Shown: positions 19,637-28,617, counted from the first letter of the stretch. The stretch: 64,000 nt of DNA from Streptomyces sp. ISL-10 (GCF_018614575.1 NZ_JAGGOJ010000014.1:62001-126000), one strand, 5' to 3'. The notes: generated by a model not told the origin, from the letters alone. Made by a program: numbers and translations.

Positions 19637-20089
19637 ATGAGTGAATTGCACATACGCCCCGCGGTCGCCGACGACATCCCGGCGATCGTGGCCCTGCTCG
19701 CCGATGACCCGCTCGGCGCCCAGCGTGAATCACCTGACGACCTCTCGCCGTACACGGCGGCGTTCGAGCGGCTGGCCGCAGACCCCCACCAGCACCCGAC
19801 CGTCGCCGTATGCGACGGTCGGATCGTCGGCACACTGCAGCTGACGATCATCCCCGGCCTCTCCCGGCGCGGCGCCACCCGCTCGATCATCGAGGCCGTC
19901 CGGATCCATGCCGACGAACGCGGCATCGGACTGGGCACTCAGCTCATCAAGTGGGCCGTGGAGGAGTCCCGCAGCCTGGGCTGCCAACTGGTGCAGCTCA
20001 CGTCGGACGCGACCCGGCCCGATGCCCATCGCTTCTACCAGCGTCTCGGCTTCGAGCCCTCCCACGTAGGGTTCAAGCTCAGTCTCTGA
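19637..20089 (+). CDS. GNAT-family N-acetyltransferase
   Basis: 150-residue single-domain GNAT protein. The acetyl-CoA binding loop is visible as RGIGLGTQLIKWAVEES (residues ~95-111) and the C-terminal HRFYQRLGF motif is typical. ATG 19637, 10 bp after the marR-type stop, so the two genes are probably one transcript. This suggests an acetylating detoxification partner of the exporter, but the acceptor is not evident. Confidence 0.85.
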   Translation: MSELHIRPAVADDIPAIVALLADDPLGAQRESPDDLSPYTAAFERLAADPHQHPTVAVCDGRIVGTLQLTIIPGLSRRGATRSIIEAVRIHADERGIGLGTQLIKWAVEESRSLGCQLVQLTSDATRPDAHRFYQRLGFEPSHVGFKLSL

Positions 20090-20140
20090 GCTTCCGGCTG
20101 ACCCTCTGAGCACAGCAGGCCCTCGTCGGCCCGCAATGTC

Positions 20141-20177
20141 AACGGGCCGGACCGTCCTGGGATGAGCCGGCCCGTTT
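20141..20177 (+). terminator. Terminator after the marR-GNAT pair
   Basis: AACGGGCCGG at 20141-20150 pairs perfectly with CCGGCCCGTT at 20167-20176, followed by TT. It also separates the plus-strand pair from the convergent hydrolase gene. Confidence 0.75.
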
Positions 20178-20196
20178 CAAGGGTGGAACCCGACCT

Positions 20197-20210
20197 GTTT
20201 CACGTGAAAC
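20197..20210. other. parS centromere site 2
   Basis: Perfect GTTTCACGTGAAAC palindrome in the intergenic gap, 10 bp beyond the stop of the serine hydrolase gene. Confidence 0.95.
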
Positions 20211-20219
20211 ACGGAGCAG

Positions 20220-21596
20220 TCAGAGGCCGCGCCAGCCGGCTTCGGCCACGCCTCCGGGCACCGCATCACCCGGCTCATAGGGCTCGCGGGTGAACACGAA
20301 CGACCCCAGGTCCAGGTGGCTCACGGAGCCGTCCTCACGACGCACCACCTTGAGCGTCTCGCCCGCGTAGTAACCGTCGAGCCCCGTCCACTCACCATCG
20401 CGACCGGCGACGAAGCGCGACCTCCTGCCTCCACCGCGCAGAGGCTCCAACTCCACGCCCCGATCGGCGACAAGACGCAACCCGTACGCATATGTCCCCC
20501 AGTACCAGGGGCCTGTGAGGTCCAACAGTTCCTGGTCGGCCTCGGGAAGCGGTCGCCACGGCTCGGGGATCCTCGGCTCGGCATCCGCCACGATGCGCAC
20601 GAGATCCGCGGCGACCGTGCCGGTCAGCGGCCCGGACGTCACATTGCTCAGCGCCACAGCGGCGACCCCGTCCTCCACGCTCATCCACAGCCCGGCGAGA
20701 AACCCGGGCAGCGAGCCCGAGTGCCCCACCAGCGTGCGCTGCTCGTTTCGGACGATCTGCATCCCCAGGCCGTAGGAACTGTTCCAGTCCCCGGCTTCAG
20801 CGGGCACCGAGGGAGTACGCATCTCTCGCACGGAAGCGGCGCCCAGCACCCGGTCGTCGCCTTCGGCGAGGAACCAGGCGAACCGGCAGAGGTCTGTCGC
20901 GGTCGACCACAACTGTCCGGCGGGAGCCATGAGCCCGAGGTCCTCGACCGGCTCGGGCAGCAGAACGTCGGCCCAGGGATGCACGGCCCAACCTCCGGCA
21001 TGCGGGGCCCGGGGTTGTGTGCTGGTCCGGCTCAGTCCGAGCGGATCGAGGATCTCCCTCTGGAGAGCCTCCTCCCACGGGACACCGCGGACCGCCTCGA
21101 CGAGCGAACCGAGAAGCGTGTAGCCGGGGTTGGAGTAATGGTGCCTGCGGCCGGGCGGATGCATGCGCGTCTGCTCGCCCAGGACATCGGCGAGTTCGGG
21201 CCGCAGCACGCCGGGAGTCCGTTCCCACCAGGGGGCCGGGGACTCGGCGCTCAAACCGGCGCTGTGCCCAAGAAGCTGAGCGACGGTCACTTCACCGACA
21301 CCCGTGCCCGACAAGTGCTTCTCCAGCGGGTCACTCAGATCGAGCAGCCCCTCGTCACGCAGACGCATCACGAGGACGGCGGTGAACGTCTTGGTGATCG
21401 ACCCGATGCGGTACTGCGTATCGGCGTCGGGTGCGTGACCGTCGATCGAACTGCGACCGCCCGTCCACACCAGACGGCCGTCCCTCAGTACCGCCCCGAC
21501 GAACGAAGGCGTGCGTCCCTCACTCTGCGCCACGGCGATGCGGTGCAGGAGAGCCCTGCGGGTGGCGGGGAGCAGCTCTTCCCAGGATGAAGTCAT
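20220..21596 (-). CDS. Class C beta-lactamase-fold serine hydrolase
   Basis: 458-residue serine hydrolase. The catalytic SxxK is SITK at residues 66-69, the YxN element is YSN near residue 154 in RHHYSNPGYTLLG, and HSGSLPG supplies the third (KTG-like) element. No signal peptide is seen, so it is probably cytoplasmic, unlike secreted AmpC. A C-terminal ~100-residue beta-rich part with GTYAYGLRL resembles the lipocalin-like tails found on such hydrolases. Likely an esterase or peptidase; antibiotic hydrolysis is not implied. Confidence 0.85.
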   Translation of the reverse strand: MTSSWEELLPATRRALLHRIAVAQSEGRTPSFVGAVLRDGRLVWTGGRSSIDGHAPDADTQYRIGSITKTFTAVLVMRLRDEGLLDLSDPLEKHLSGTGVGEVTVAQLLGHSAGLSAESPAPWWERTPGVLRPELADVLGEQTRMHPPGRRHHYSNPGYTLLGSLVEAVRGVPWEEALQREILDPLGLSRTSTQPRAPHAGGWAVHPWADVLLPEPVEDLGLMAPAGQLWSTATDLCRFAWFLAEGDDRVLGAASVREMRTPSVPAEAGDWNSSYGLGMQIVRNEQRTLVGHSGSLPGFLAGLWMSVEDGVAAVALSNVTSGPLTGTVAADLVRIVADAEPRIPEPWRPLPEADQELLDLTGPWYWGTYAYGLRLVADRGVELEPLRGGGRRSRFVAGRDGEWTGLDGYYAGETLKVVRREDGSVSHLDLGSFVFTREPYEPGDAVPGGVAEAGWRGL

Positions 21597-21875
21597 GGGG
21601 CAGGTCTATCGGTGCACGCGCGCTCCGTCGAACCGATTAACAGCGGGCCAAGCCGGCAGAGCCGATGGCTGCGGTCCGAGCCCCGCCCGGAGCGGCACCG
21701 GGGGTCACCGACGGGACCCCGCTGCGGTGCCTTCCGGAGGATTTGTAGGATCTCTCGGCTCATGGCATGAGGCAGCCCGCTGACCTGGTGCTGTGCGACC
21801 AGTCTCACCGTGTGACATAGAAGATCCGTCTCACGAGGGTGGCCATTTCCTCAGCGCAGACGGCAGACTCCGGCG

Positions 21876-22670
21876 GTGACCTCGAACTCCCCGCGCCCCG
21901 CTCGACACGAACCCCTTCCCGCCGACCCTGATCTCTATCCGGATCTCGCGGCTGCTGGCAGTCTGGCCGCGGCCCTGGCACTGGCTGCTGCCGAGCAGGG
22001 GCTCGATCTGGGTGCGGTGCTGAGCAACGATTCGGACCCGCTGCGGACGGTCGGCGTCACCAGCACAACCCCTGGCCGGGAACCCTGCTGGATCTTCATC
22101 GGATCGCAGAGCCGTTGGTTCAACATCAACGGCCCATGCCAAGGCGTTCAGCTGCTCTCGGGCTCGACTTCCGATCTGGGCGAGCTAGCCCGGGCTGCGG
22201 CAGGTTGGCGTGACGGGGCCAGGCTCCGCGAGATCCAGGATGATGCTGCCTTCATTGAGGTGAGCGAGCTGACCGAAGCGCATGAACTCGGTCCGGCCGA
22301 GGCAGTCACCGTGAAGTGGCGACTTCTCTTGGAAGGCTTGCACCAGGACGCCGATCGACTCGACCTCGCCCGCCAGACACTGGCGCTCGCCGAGGCTGCG
22401 TCTGCCGAACCGAAGCTGCGGCAGTTGTATCCGTTCACCAGCCACTGGTCGCTGCACTTCACGACCTGCACCGGGTTCCCGTACTCATGGGACGTGCCGT
22501 TCATCGATCCGCTGAGCGACGGTCGATATCGCGTCTGCGGTCCTTCTCGTGGAACGGTCATCGGTGAAGGCGACACCGCGGCAGCAGCCATCGCCATGGT
22601 GGTGGGCGCGCTTCCGGCGAACTGCGGGCCTGCTGTCGCAGGCACTGCAAACGATCAGCGTCAGGGCTGA
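21876..22670 (+). CDS. DUF6193-like protein
   Basis: 264-residue protein, probably cytoplasmic. A conserved-looking tract LRQLYPFTSHWSLHF near residues 180-195 and the spacing of aromatic residues resemble DUF6193 proteins, which are found in actinomycetes and loosely annotated with natural-product biosynthesis. No catalytic motif was recognised. GTG 21876 is chosen as the most upstream in-frame start in a coding-biased frame; no strong Shine-Dalgarno is present. Its stop overlaps the convergent pseudogene stop by 10 bp. It has no evident partner genes and lies in a patch that looks accessory. Confidence 0.55.
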   Translation: MTSNSPRPARHEPLPADPDLYPDLAAAGSLAAALALAAAEQGLDLGAVLSNDSDPLRTVGVTSTTPGREPCWIFIGSQSRWFNINGPCQGVQLLSGSTSDLGELARAAAGWRDGARLREIQDDAAFIEVSELTEAHELGPAEAVTVKWRLLLEGLHQDADRLDLARQTLALAEAASAEPKLRQLYPFTSHWSLHFTTCTGFPYSWDVPFIDPLSDGRYRVCGPSRGTVIGEGDTAAAAIAMVVGALPANCGPAVAGTANDQRQG

Positions 22671-23724
22671 CTCGCGATCTGACCCTGCATGGTACTGATG
22701 GCCGCGATGACCTTCTCGCCGAAGGGAGTCAGCTTCATGGCCCGGCCGCGTTCCGCGCGTTCAAGCAGTGCCTTTCCGAGGTCCCGTTCGAGGCGGTTGA
22801 TCTGGATCACCAGGGCTGACTGGTGGATGCCGAGATCTCGGGCTGCTTCGGTGAGGGTGGGATAGGACTGGGCTGCCAGTAAGCGCGAGAGTCGTTGCCG
22901 CGCGTATGGGCCGGTGATGGCTTCGCGGAGGATGGCGGGAAGAGCCTCGGCTTCGTCGGCGGTGCGGAGGACGGTCTGGTGGCTGGCTCCGCCGCGTGGC
23001 CGGAGAGGGATGTTGTGGGTGTAGGCCCAGCGGGCCATGTTCGCAGTGCTCATGCCAGCTTCTCGGGCGAGGTCCGGAAGGGTTCGGCGACGATGGACGT
23101 ACTGCTCGATGAGCCATTCCCGGTCGACAGCGCCGCGGCGCCTGTAGTCCTGTGGACCCTCACGGAGAGGGACGCCGTAGTCCCTGGCGAGGTCGGTCAG
23201 CACGCTGCGGGAGAAGCCGGTGAGGGTGGCGATCTGCTGGAGGGACCGGTGTTCGTCGAGGTAGAGCTGGGTGAAGCGCTCTTCCGGGATGGTTTGCCGG
23301 GCTTGCTGCCGGATGCAGCCGGTGGCCCTGGCGGTGTTCTTCGTCAGCGGGGGTGCGGGGGCTGGGTGTTCGTCGAGGACATGACGGATGGCCTCGACGG
23401 TCGTGCCCAGGACATGGGCGGCGTGCTGAACGGGGTGCTGGCGATGGCGGACGAGCTGGTGCAGGCGGGGTAGGTCGACGTGTGCCGGGTCGGGGCCGGG
23501 AAGGGAGAGCCCTGCCAGGTGGCGGGCGGCTGCCAGGTCACGGGCTCGTCGTGAATGTGGTGTGAGGCCAGGAAGGTGAGGGCTTCCTGCTGGAGGGCGT
23601 GTGCGAGTTCGGGGGTCTGAAGCGCGGTGAACCGCAAGGACGTCGCCCGGAACTCTGCCCTGTCGAGCCCGCCCAGGTCGTCGGGGACAGATTCGGCGGG
23701 CAGGCCGCTGAGAGAGGTCGCCCC
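22661..23724 (-). pseudogene. Decayed multi-helix-turn-helix protein (5' truncated, frameshifted)
   Basis: Two overlapping minus-strand frames join into one protein. The upstream frame is open from just after an in-frame TAA at 23727-23725 and reads TSLRFTALQTPELAHAL, ending EPVTWQPP; the downstream frame continues RHLAGLSLPGPDPAHVDL and runs to a TGA at 22661. The shift falls in the GGCGGGCGGC run near 23521-23531. No start codon fits the 5' end, so the N-terminus is missing. The remaining protein has three helix-turn-helix units: SLQQIATLTGFSRSVLTDLA, TLPDLAREAGMSTANMARWA, and a LysR-like winged unit (TLTEAARDLGIHQSALVIQI then LTPFGEKV). One TTA codon occurs near 22890. Multi-HTH proteins of this kind may belong to mobile-element regulators or TniQ-like proteins; that is only a guess. 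Confidence 0.65.
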
Positions 23725-23772
23725 TTACGTCACCCGGAAGAGTGAACGCTCCGAGCTGCGAGTCTCATGATG

Positions 23773-23799
23773 GCTGCATAAATGCCATCCATATGCAGC
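23773..23799. repeat. Inverted repeat in AT-rich scar next to dnaB
   Basis: GCTGCATA at 23773-23780 and TATGCAGC at 23792-23799 form a perfect 8-bp inverted repeat with an 11-bp spacer. The surrounding 23760-23850 stretch is clearly more AT-rich than neighbouring DNA. It could be an operator, or a junction left by insertion. Confidence 0.45.
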
Positions 23800-23846
23800 T
23801 GGCGCTGAGATTATGAAGCTGGATTTGAGACCCTACAAATTCCTGG

Positions 23847-25319
23847 TCACGTCTGGGCCATGTCCACGAAGCGGGAGTAGTGCCCCTGGAACGCCACCGT
23901 GATCGTGGCCGTCGGACCGTTACGGTGCTTCGCCACGATCAGGTCCGCCTCGCCCGCGCGCGGGGACTCCTTCTCGTACGCGTCCTCGCGGTGCAGCAGG
24001 ATGACCATGTCGGCATCCTGCTCGATCGAACCTGATTCACGCAGGTCCGAGACCATGGGTTTCTTGTCCGTACGCTGCTCGGGGCCACGGTTCAGCTGGG
24101 AGAGCGCGATCACGGGGAGCTCCAGCTCCTTGGCGAGGAGCTTGAGGTTTCGCGACATGTCCGAGACCTCCTGCTGCCGGCTCTCGGCACGCTTGGAGCC
24201 ACCCGACTGCATCAGCTGGAGGTAGTCGATGACCACCAGCTTCAGGTCGTTGCGCTGCTTCAGCCGACGGCACTTCGCGCGGATCTCCATCATCGAGAGA
24301 TTCGGCGAGTCGTCGATGTAGAGCGGGGCCTGGGAGACGTCGGGCATCCGGCGCGCCAACCGGGTCCAGTCCTCGTCCGTCATCGTCCCGGAGCGCATGT
24401 GGTGCAGCGCCACACGCGCCTCGGCCGACAGCAGACGCATCGCGATCTCGTTGCGCCCCATCTCAAGGGAGAAGATCACGCTGGGCAGGTTGTTCTTGAT
24501 CGACGCGGCCCGCGCGAAGTCAAGGGCCAGAGTCGACTTGCCCATTGCGGGACGGGCGGCGATGACGATCATCTGGCCGGGGTGCAGGCCGTTCGTCAGG
24601 GAGTCGAAGTCGGTGAAGCCCGTCGGCACACCGGTCATCTCGCCGCTGCGCGAGCCGATCGCCTCGATCTCGTCGAGGGCGCCCTCCATGATGTCGCCGA
24701 GCGGCAGGTAGTCCTCACTCGTCCGCTGTTCGGTGACGGCGTAGATCTCGGCCTGAGCGGAGTTGACGATCTCGTCGACGTCGCCGTCCGCCGCATATCC
24801 CATCTGCGTGATCTTGGTGCCGGCCTCCACGAGCCTGCGCAGCACCGCGCGCTCATGGACGATCTCCGCGTAGTACGACGCGTTGGCGGCCGTCGGCACC
24901 GACTGGACCAGCGTATGCAGATAAGAGGCCCCGCCGACCCGGGTGATCTCACCACGCTTGACGAGCTCGGCCGCGACCGTGATCGGGTCGGCCGGCTCTC
25001 CCTTGGCATAGAGATCGAGGATGGCCTGGAAGACGGTCTCGTGGGCCGGCCGGTAGAAGTCGTGGCCCTTGATGATCTCGACGACATCGGCGATGGCGTC
25101 CTTGGACAGCAGCATGCCGCCGAGAACGGACTGCTCGGCGTCGAGGTCCTGCGGAGGCACGCGCTCGAAGCCGGGACCGCTGTCCCAGCCGGTGCTGTCC
25201 CGGCCGCGGTCGTGCTGGTCGTCACGGCGGCTGTCACTGCCACGGCGGCGAGATGCGGGGAGACGGTCACCCGGACTGTCGGCCGCCCACGGGTCGTCCA
25301 AGGGCTCGGAAATGCTCAC
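23847..25319 (-). CDS. dnaB: Replicative DNA helicase DnaB
   Basis: 490-residue hexameric helicase that unwinds the fork. An N-terminal ~45-residue charged leader precedes the DnaB N domain (QDLDAEQSVLGGMLL), then the RecA-like domain with Walker A ARPAMGKST near residue 233, Walker B VVIDYLQLM, and the DnaB C-terminal segment SDLRESGSIEQDADMV. No intein is present; intein insertion is common in actinobacterial dnaB but the Walker A and other sites are intact here. GTG 25319 is the start. A cluster of DnaA boxes lies 150-240 bp upstream. Confidence 0.97.
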   Translation of the reverse strand: MSISEPLDDPWAADSPGDRLPASRRRGSDSRRDDQHDRGRDSTGWDSGPGFERVPPQDLDAEQSVLGGMLLSKDAIADVVEIIKGHDFYRPAHETVFQAILDLYAKGEPADPITVAAELVKRGEITRVGGASYLHTLVQSVPTAANASYYAEIVHERAVLRRLVEAGTKITQMGYAADGDVDEIVNSAQAEIYAVTEQRTSEDYLPLGDIMEGALDEIEAIGSRSGEMTGVPTGFTDFDSLTNGLHPGQMIVIAARPAMGKSTLALDFARAASIKNNLPSVIFSLEMGRNEIAMRLLSAEARVALHHMRSGTMTDEDWTRLARRMPDVSQAPLYIDDSPNLSMMEIRAKCRRLKQRNDLKLVVIDYLQLMQSGGSKRAESRQQEVSDMSRNLKLLAKELELPVIALSQLNRGPEQRTDKKPMVSDLRESGSIEQDADMVILLHREDAYEKESPRAGEADLIVAKHRNGPTATITVAFQGHYSRFVDMAQT

Positions 25320-25467
25320 CCGCGGCCACCTCCTCCGTCCGCTCCGCGGACCTTTGCCGTGGCCTCTTTCTACGGCACGACACTGACAAAACGGGTCGCC
25401 TGACTCCGCTTGCGGCGAGTCGGGCGACGGTCCACGGTAGGCCCGGCGGCACCGTCAGCCAATCTGG

Positions 25468-25556
25468 TTATCCACAGGCGGTGTGGACGAACGACCAGAT
25501 GCTGTGGAGAACTCTGCGGAACCTGTGCACGGACCGGGGGACAGCACTGTGGATAA
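25468..25556. promoter_or_regulatory. DnaA-box cluster upstream of dnaB
   Basis: The 424-bp gap between dnaB and the MATE gene contains two perfect TTATCCACA boxes in opposite orientation (25468-25476 plus strand, 25548-25556 minus strand). Between them are variants TGTGGACGA at 25482 and TGTGGAGAA at 25503, both minus orientation. No ORF with coding bias occupies the gap. The density suggests DnaA control of dnaB or a DnaA-titrating site. Confidence 0.65.
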
Positions 25557-25707
25557 ACTCATACCGACCTCACCACGCGGCCTCTGAGCTGCGACTTTTC
25601 CGTCCACCGGCTGTGGGGGAGAAAAACTTTGCCGTGCGGATCAAGATCAGAACAAACAGCACACAGGGCGGCGCGACAAGCGTCATGAAGTAAGGGACAC
25701 AATCACA

Positions 25708-25736
25708 TTGCATCTCTTACCTGTGGAAGATTAGAT
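25708..25736 (+). promoter_or_regulatory. Promoter of the MATE gene, leaderless transcript expected
   Basis: TTGCAT at 25708-25713 and TTAGAT at 25731-25736 are separated by 17 nt. The start codon at 25744 sits where transcription would begin, so the mRNA is probably leaderless, in line with the lack of a Shine-Dalgarno sequence. Confidence 0.65.
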
Positions 25737-25743
25737 TGACGCC

Positions 25744-27081
25744 ATGACACAGGCCCCAGCGACCACCGAGGCGCGCCGTCGACGCCACGACCGAGAGATC
25801 ATCGCGCTCGCCGTCCCCGCCTTCGGCGCACTGGTCGCCGAGCCTCTGTTCGTGATGGTCGACAGCGCCATTGTCGGTCACCTCGGCACACCGCAACTGG
25901 CAGGTCTCGGCGTCGCGGCGGCCCTGCTCATGACGGCCGTGAGTGTCTTCGTCTTCCTCGCTTACGCCACCACCGCCGCCGTGGCCCGCAGGGTGGGCGC
26001 GGGCGACCTCCAGTCGGCCATCCGCCAGGGCATGGACGGCATCTGGCTCGCCCTCTTCCTCGGCATCGCCGTCATCGCCGTGACCCTTCCCACCGCTCCC
26101 TGGCTCATCGACCTCTTCGGCGCATCGGACACCGCTGCACCGCACGCGATCACCTACCTGCGCATCTCCAGCCTCGGCATACCGGCCATGCTGATCGTGC
26201 TCGCGGCGACCGGCGTACTGCGTGGCCTCCAGGACACACGCACACCTCTCTACGTGGCCATCGGCGGATTCATGGCCAACGCCGCCCTCAACGCAGGGCT
26301 CGTCTACGGCGCCGGGCTCGGTATCGCGGGCTCCGCCTGGGGCACCGTAGCCGCCCAGTGCGGCATGACGATCGCCTATCTCGTCGTCGTCGTGCGCGGC
26401 GCCCGCAAGCACGGCTCCTCGCTGCGCCCCGACGCGGCCGGGATCAGGGCGAGCGCCCAGGCCGGAGTCCCCCTGCTGGTCCGTACGCTCTCGCTGCGTG
26501 CCGTCCTGATGATCGCCACCGCCGTGGCAGCCCGGCTGGGCGACACGGACATCGCGGCGCACCAGATCGTTCTGTCTCTCTGGAGCCTGCTGGCCTTCGC
26601 CCTCGACGCGATCGCCATCGCCGGCCAGGCCATCATCGGACGCTACCTCGGTGCGAATGATGCCGAGGGAGCCAGGCAGGCATGCCGTCGCATGGTGCAG
26701 TGGGGTGTCGCCGCGGGTGTGGTCCTCGGAGTCCTGGTCGTGGCCTCCCGCCCGCTGTTCATCCCCTTGTTCACCGCGGACCAGGCGGTACAGGACACGC
26801 TCCTCCCCGCACTTCTGGTCATCGCGGTGTCCCAGCCGATCGCGGGAGTCGTCTTCGTACTGGACGGCGTGCTGATGGGCGCGGGGGACGGCCCCTATCT
26901 CGCCCGGGCGATGCTCGTCACCCTCGCCGCGTTCGCTCCGGTCGCCCTGTTGGTCCCCACATTCGGCGGCGGCCTGACGGCACTGTGGTGGGCCATGACC
27001 CTGATGATGACCGTGCGACTGCTGACCCTGTGGTGGCGGGCACGGTCCGGCCGTTGGCTCGTGACAGGCGCGACCCGCTGA
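25744..27081 (+). CDS. MATE-family efflux protein (DinF-like)
   Basis: 445-residue exporter of the multidrug and toxic compound extrusion family with 12 predicted membrane helices. The DinF-branch pattern is visible in the N-terminal EIIALAVPAFGALVAEPLF and DSAIVGHLGTPQLAGLGV, repeated in the second half by RAVLMIATAVAARLGDTDIAAHQIV. Exports cationic or other drugs with sodium or proton exchange; the substrate is unknown. The ATG at 25744 follows a good promoter with no leader. A parS site lies 1 bp after its stop codon and a shared terminator separates it from rplI. Confidence 0.9.
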   Translation: MTQAPATTEARRRRHDREIIALAVPAFGALVAEPLFVMVDSAIVGHLGTPQLAGLGVAAALLMTAVSVFVFLAYATTAAVARRVGAGDLQSAIRQGMDGIWLALFLGIAVIAVTLPTAPWLIDLFGASDTAAPHAITYLRISSLGIPAMLIVLAATGVLRGLQDTRTPLYVAIGGFMANAALNAGLVYGAGLGIAGSAWGTVAAQCGMTIAYLVVVVRGARKHGSSLRPDAAGIRASAQAGVPLLVRTLSLRAVLMIATAVAARLGDTDIAAHQIVLSLWSLLAFALDAIAIAGQAIIGRYLGANDAEGARQACRRMVQWGVAAGVVLGVLVVASRPLFIPLFTADQAVQDTLLPALLVIAVSQPIAGVVFVLDGVLMGAGDGPYLARAMLVTLAAFAPVALLVPTFGGGLTALWWAMTLMMTVRLLTLWWRARSGRWLVTGATR

Positions 27082-27082
27082 C

Positions 27083-27096
27083 GTTTCACGTGAAAC
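27083..27096. other. parS centromere site 3
   Basis: Perfect GTTTCACGTGAAAC palindrome immediately downstream of the MATE stop codon. Confidence 0.95.
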
Positions 27097-27234
27097 TTCC
27101 GCACGAGACGTGACGCCCGAAGCAGGACGACCGCAGGACCGGTGACACTCACAGCACCCACAACACCCGCGGTCCTCGTGACACCGTGCACGAACACGGA
27201 CCCCACACCACCACCCCATCGCAGGGAAAAGCAG

Positions 27235-27264
27235 AAGGGCCGCACCCCGAGGGGTGCGGCCCTT
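27235..27264. terminator. Bidirectional terminator between MATE gene and rplI
   Basis: AAGGGCCGCACCCC at 27235-27248 and GGGGTGCGGCCCTT at 27251-27264 form a near-gapless stem. On the minus strand it is followed by a CTGCTTTTCC tract, so it ends the rpsF-ssb-rpsR-rplI message; it can also end the convergent MATE transcript. Confidence 0.85.
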
Positions 27265-27289
27265 CCTACTGCTCAGTCGAGCGCGCTGC

Positions 27290-27736
27290 TCAGGCGGCGA
27301 CGACCTCGACGCCAAGCTGCGCGGCAACCTCGGGGTGCAGACGCACGGACACCTGGTGCGAGCCCAGGGTCTTGATCGGCGCACCGAGCTCGACGCGACG
27401 CTTGTCGACCTCCGGGCCACCGGCAGCCTTGATCGCCGAGGCGATGTCGGCCGGGGTGACGGAGCCGAAGAGGCGGCCGGCGTCGCCGGAGCGAACAGCC
27501 AGACGCACCTTCACGGCCTCGAGCTGACCCTTGACAGAGTTGGCCTGCTCGATGGTCGCGATCTCGTGGATCTTGCGGGCGCGGCGGATCTGCGCCACGT
27601 CCTTCTCGCCACCCTTGGTCCAGCGGATCGCGAAACCGCGCGGGACCAGGTAGTTGCGAGCGTAGCCGTCCTTGACGTCGACGACGTCGCCGGCGGCACC
27701 GAGGCCGGAGACCTCGTGGGTGAGGATGATCTTCAT
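27290..27736 (-). CDS. rplI: Large ribosomal subunit protein bL9
   Basis: 148-residue L9, which binds 23S rRNA and helps keep the reading frame. The N-terminal [20 protein letters not shown] and [13 protein letters not shown] blocks are typical, followed by the long connecting helix and the C-terminal domain with [13 protein letters not shown]. Last gene of the rpsF-ssb-rpsR-rplI operon; 18 bp after rpsR. ATG 27736 has GGGAAGGGTGA upstream. Confidence 0.97.
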   Translation of the reverse strand: MKIILTHEVSGLGAAGDVVDVKDGYARNYLVPRGFAIRWTKGGEKDVAQIRRARKIHEIATIEQANSVKGQLEAVKVRLAVRSGDAGRLFGSVTPADIASAIKAAGGPEVDKRRVELGAPIKTLGSHQVSVRLHPEVAAQLGVEVVAA

Positions 27737-27754
27737 ATCTCGGTCACCCTTCCC

Positions 27755-27991
27755 TTATCGCGCGGTGGACGTGTAGGGCAGCAGCGCCATCTCACGGCTG
27801 TTCTTGACGGCCGTGGCGACGTCACGCTGGTGCTGCGTGCAGTTGCCGGTCACGCGGCGGGCACGGATCTTGCCACGGTCGGAAATGAACTTCCGCAGCA
27901 TGTTCGTGTCCTTGTAGTCCACGTATGCGGTCTTGTCCTTGCAGAACGCGCAGACCTTCTTCTTAGGCTTGCGCACAGGCGGCTTCGCCAT
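27755..27991 (-). CDS. rpsR: Small ribosomal subunit protein bS18 (zinc-ligand form)
   Basis: 78-residue S18. Cys14, Cys17, Cys51 and His54 (VCAFC and GNCTQH) are kept, so this is the zinc-binding form; streptomycetes often have a second, cysteine-free S18 controlled by zinc elsewhere. The [11 protein letters not shown] segment is typical of rRNA contact. ATG 27991, with AGGAGA upstream. Confidence 0.97.
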   Translation of the reverse strand: MAKPPVRKPKKKVCAFCKDKTAYVDYKDTNMLRKFISDRGKIRARRVTGNCTQHQRDVATAVKNSREMALLPYTSTAR

Positions 27992-28035
27992 GGTGATTCT
28001 CCTGTGTGATCAAGAAGTGGGGGTACGAGCCGCCC

Positions 28036-28617
28036 TTAGAAGGGAGGCTCGTCCGAGTAGCCGCCGCCGGAACCGCCGGAGCTTCCGCCCCAGCCACCCC
28101 CGCCGCCCTGCTGGCCGCCGCCGGCCGGCTCGCTGGTGGCCCAGGGGTCGGCGGGTGCACCGCCGCCCCCCTGCTGCTGACCACCGCCGGGGCCGCCGCC
28201 CCAGCTGCCGCCGCCCTGCTGGCCGCCGCCGTACCCGCCCTGGCCGCCGCGACCGGTGGTCTTGGTGACCTTGGCCGTGGCGTTCTTGAGGCTGGGGCCG
28301 ACTTCCTCGACATCCAGCTCGTAGACCGTGCGCTTGACGCCCTCGCGGTCCTCGTAGGACCGCTGCTTCAGACGGCCCTGCACGACGACGCGCATGCCGC
28401 GCTGAAGCGACTCGGCGACGTTCTCCGCCGCCTGCCGCCAGACCGAGCAGGTGAGGAACAGGCTCTCGCCGTCCTTCCACTCATTGGTCTGCCGGTCGAA
28501 GGTGCGGGGAGTGGACGCGACGCGGAACTTCGCGACCGCCGCACCGGACGGGGTGAAGCGCAGCTCGGGGTCGTCGACGAGATTGCCGACGACCGTGATG
28601 ACGGTCTCGCCTGCCAT
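28036..28617 (-). CDS. ssb: Single-stranded DNA-binding protein
   Basis: 193-residue SSB. The OB-fold occupies residues 1-115 ([45 protein letters not shown]). A glycine- and glutamine-rich linker of about 65 residues follows, ending in the acidic tip DEPPF that recruits replication and repair proteins. Lies between rpsF and rpsR in the conserved operon. ATG 28617. Confidence 0.97.
   Translation of the reverse strand: MAGETVITVVGNLVDDPELRFTPSGAAVAKFRVASTPRTFDRQTNEWKDGESLFLTCSVWRQAAENVAESLQRGMRVVVQGRLKQRSYEDREGVKRTVYELDVEEVGPSLKNATAKVTKTTGRGGQGGYGGGQQGGGSWGGGPGGGQQQGGGGAPADPWATSEPAGGGQQGGGGGWGGSSGGSGGGYSDEPPF

Noticed and set aside
23847-25319. Intein in dnaB
   Set aside because: The length (490 residues) and intact Walker motifs leave no room for an intein.
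25717-27420. 567-codon frame on the minus strand opposite the MATE gene
   Set aside because: Composition is typical of antisense of a membrane-protein gene. It has no recognisable domain and runs through a terminator and a parS site.
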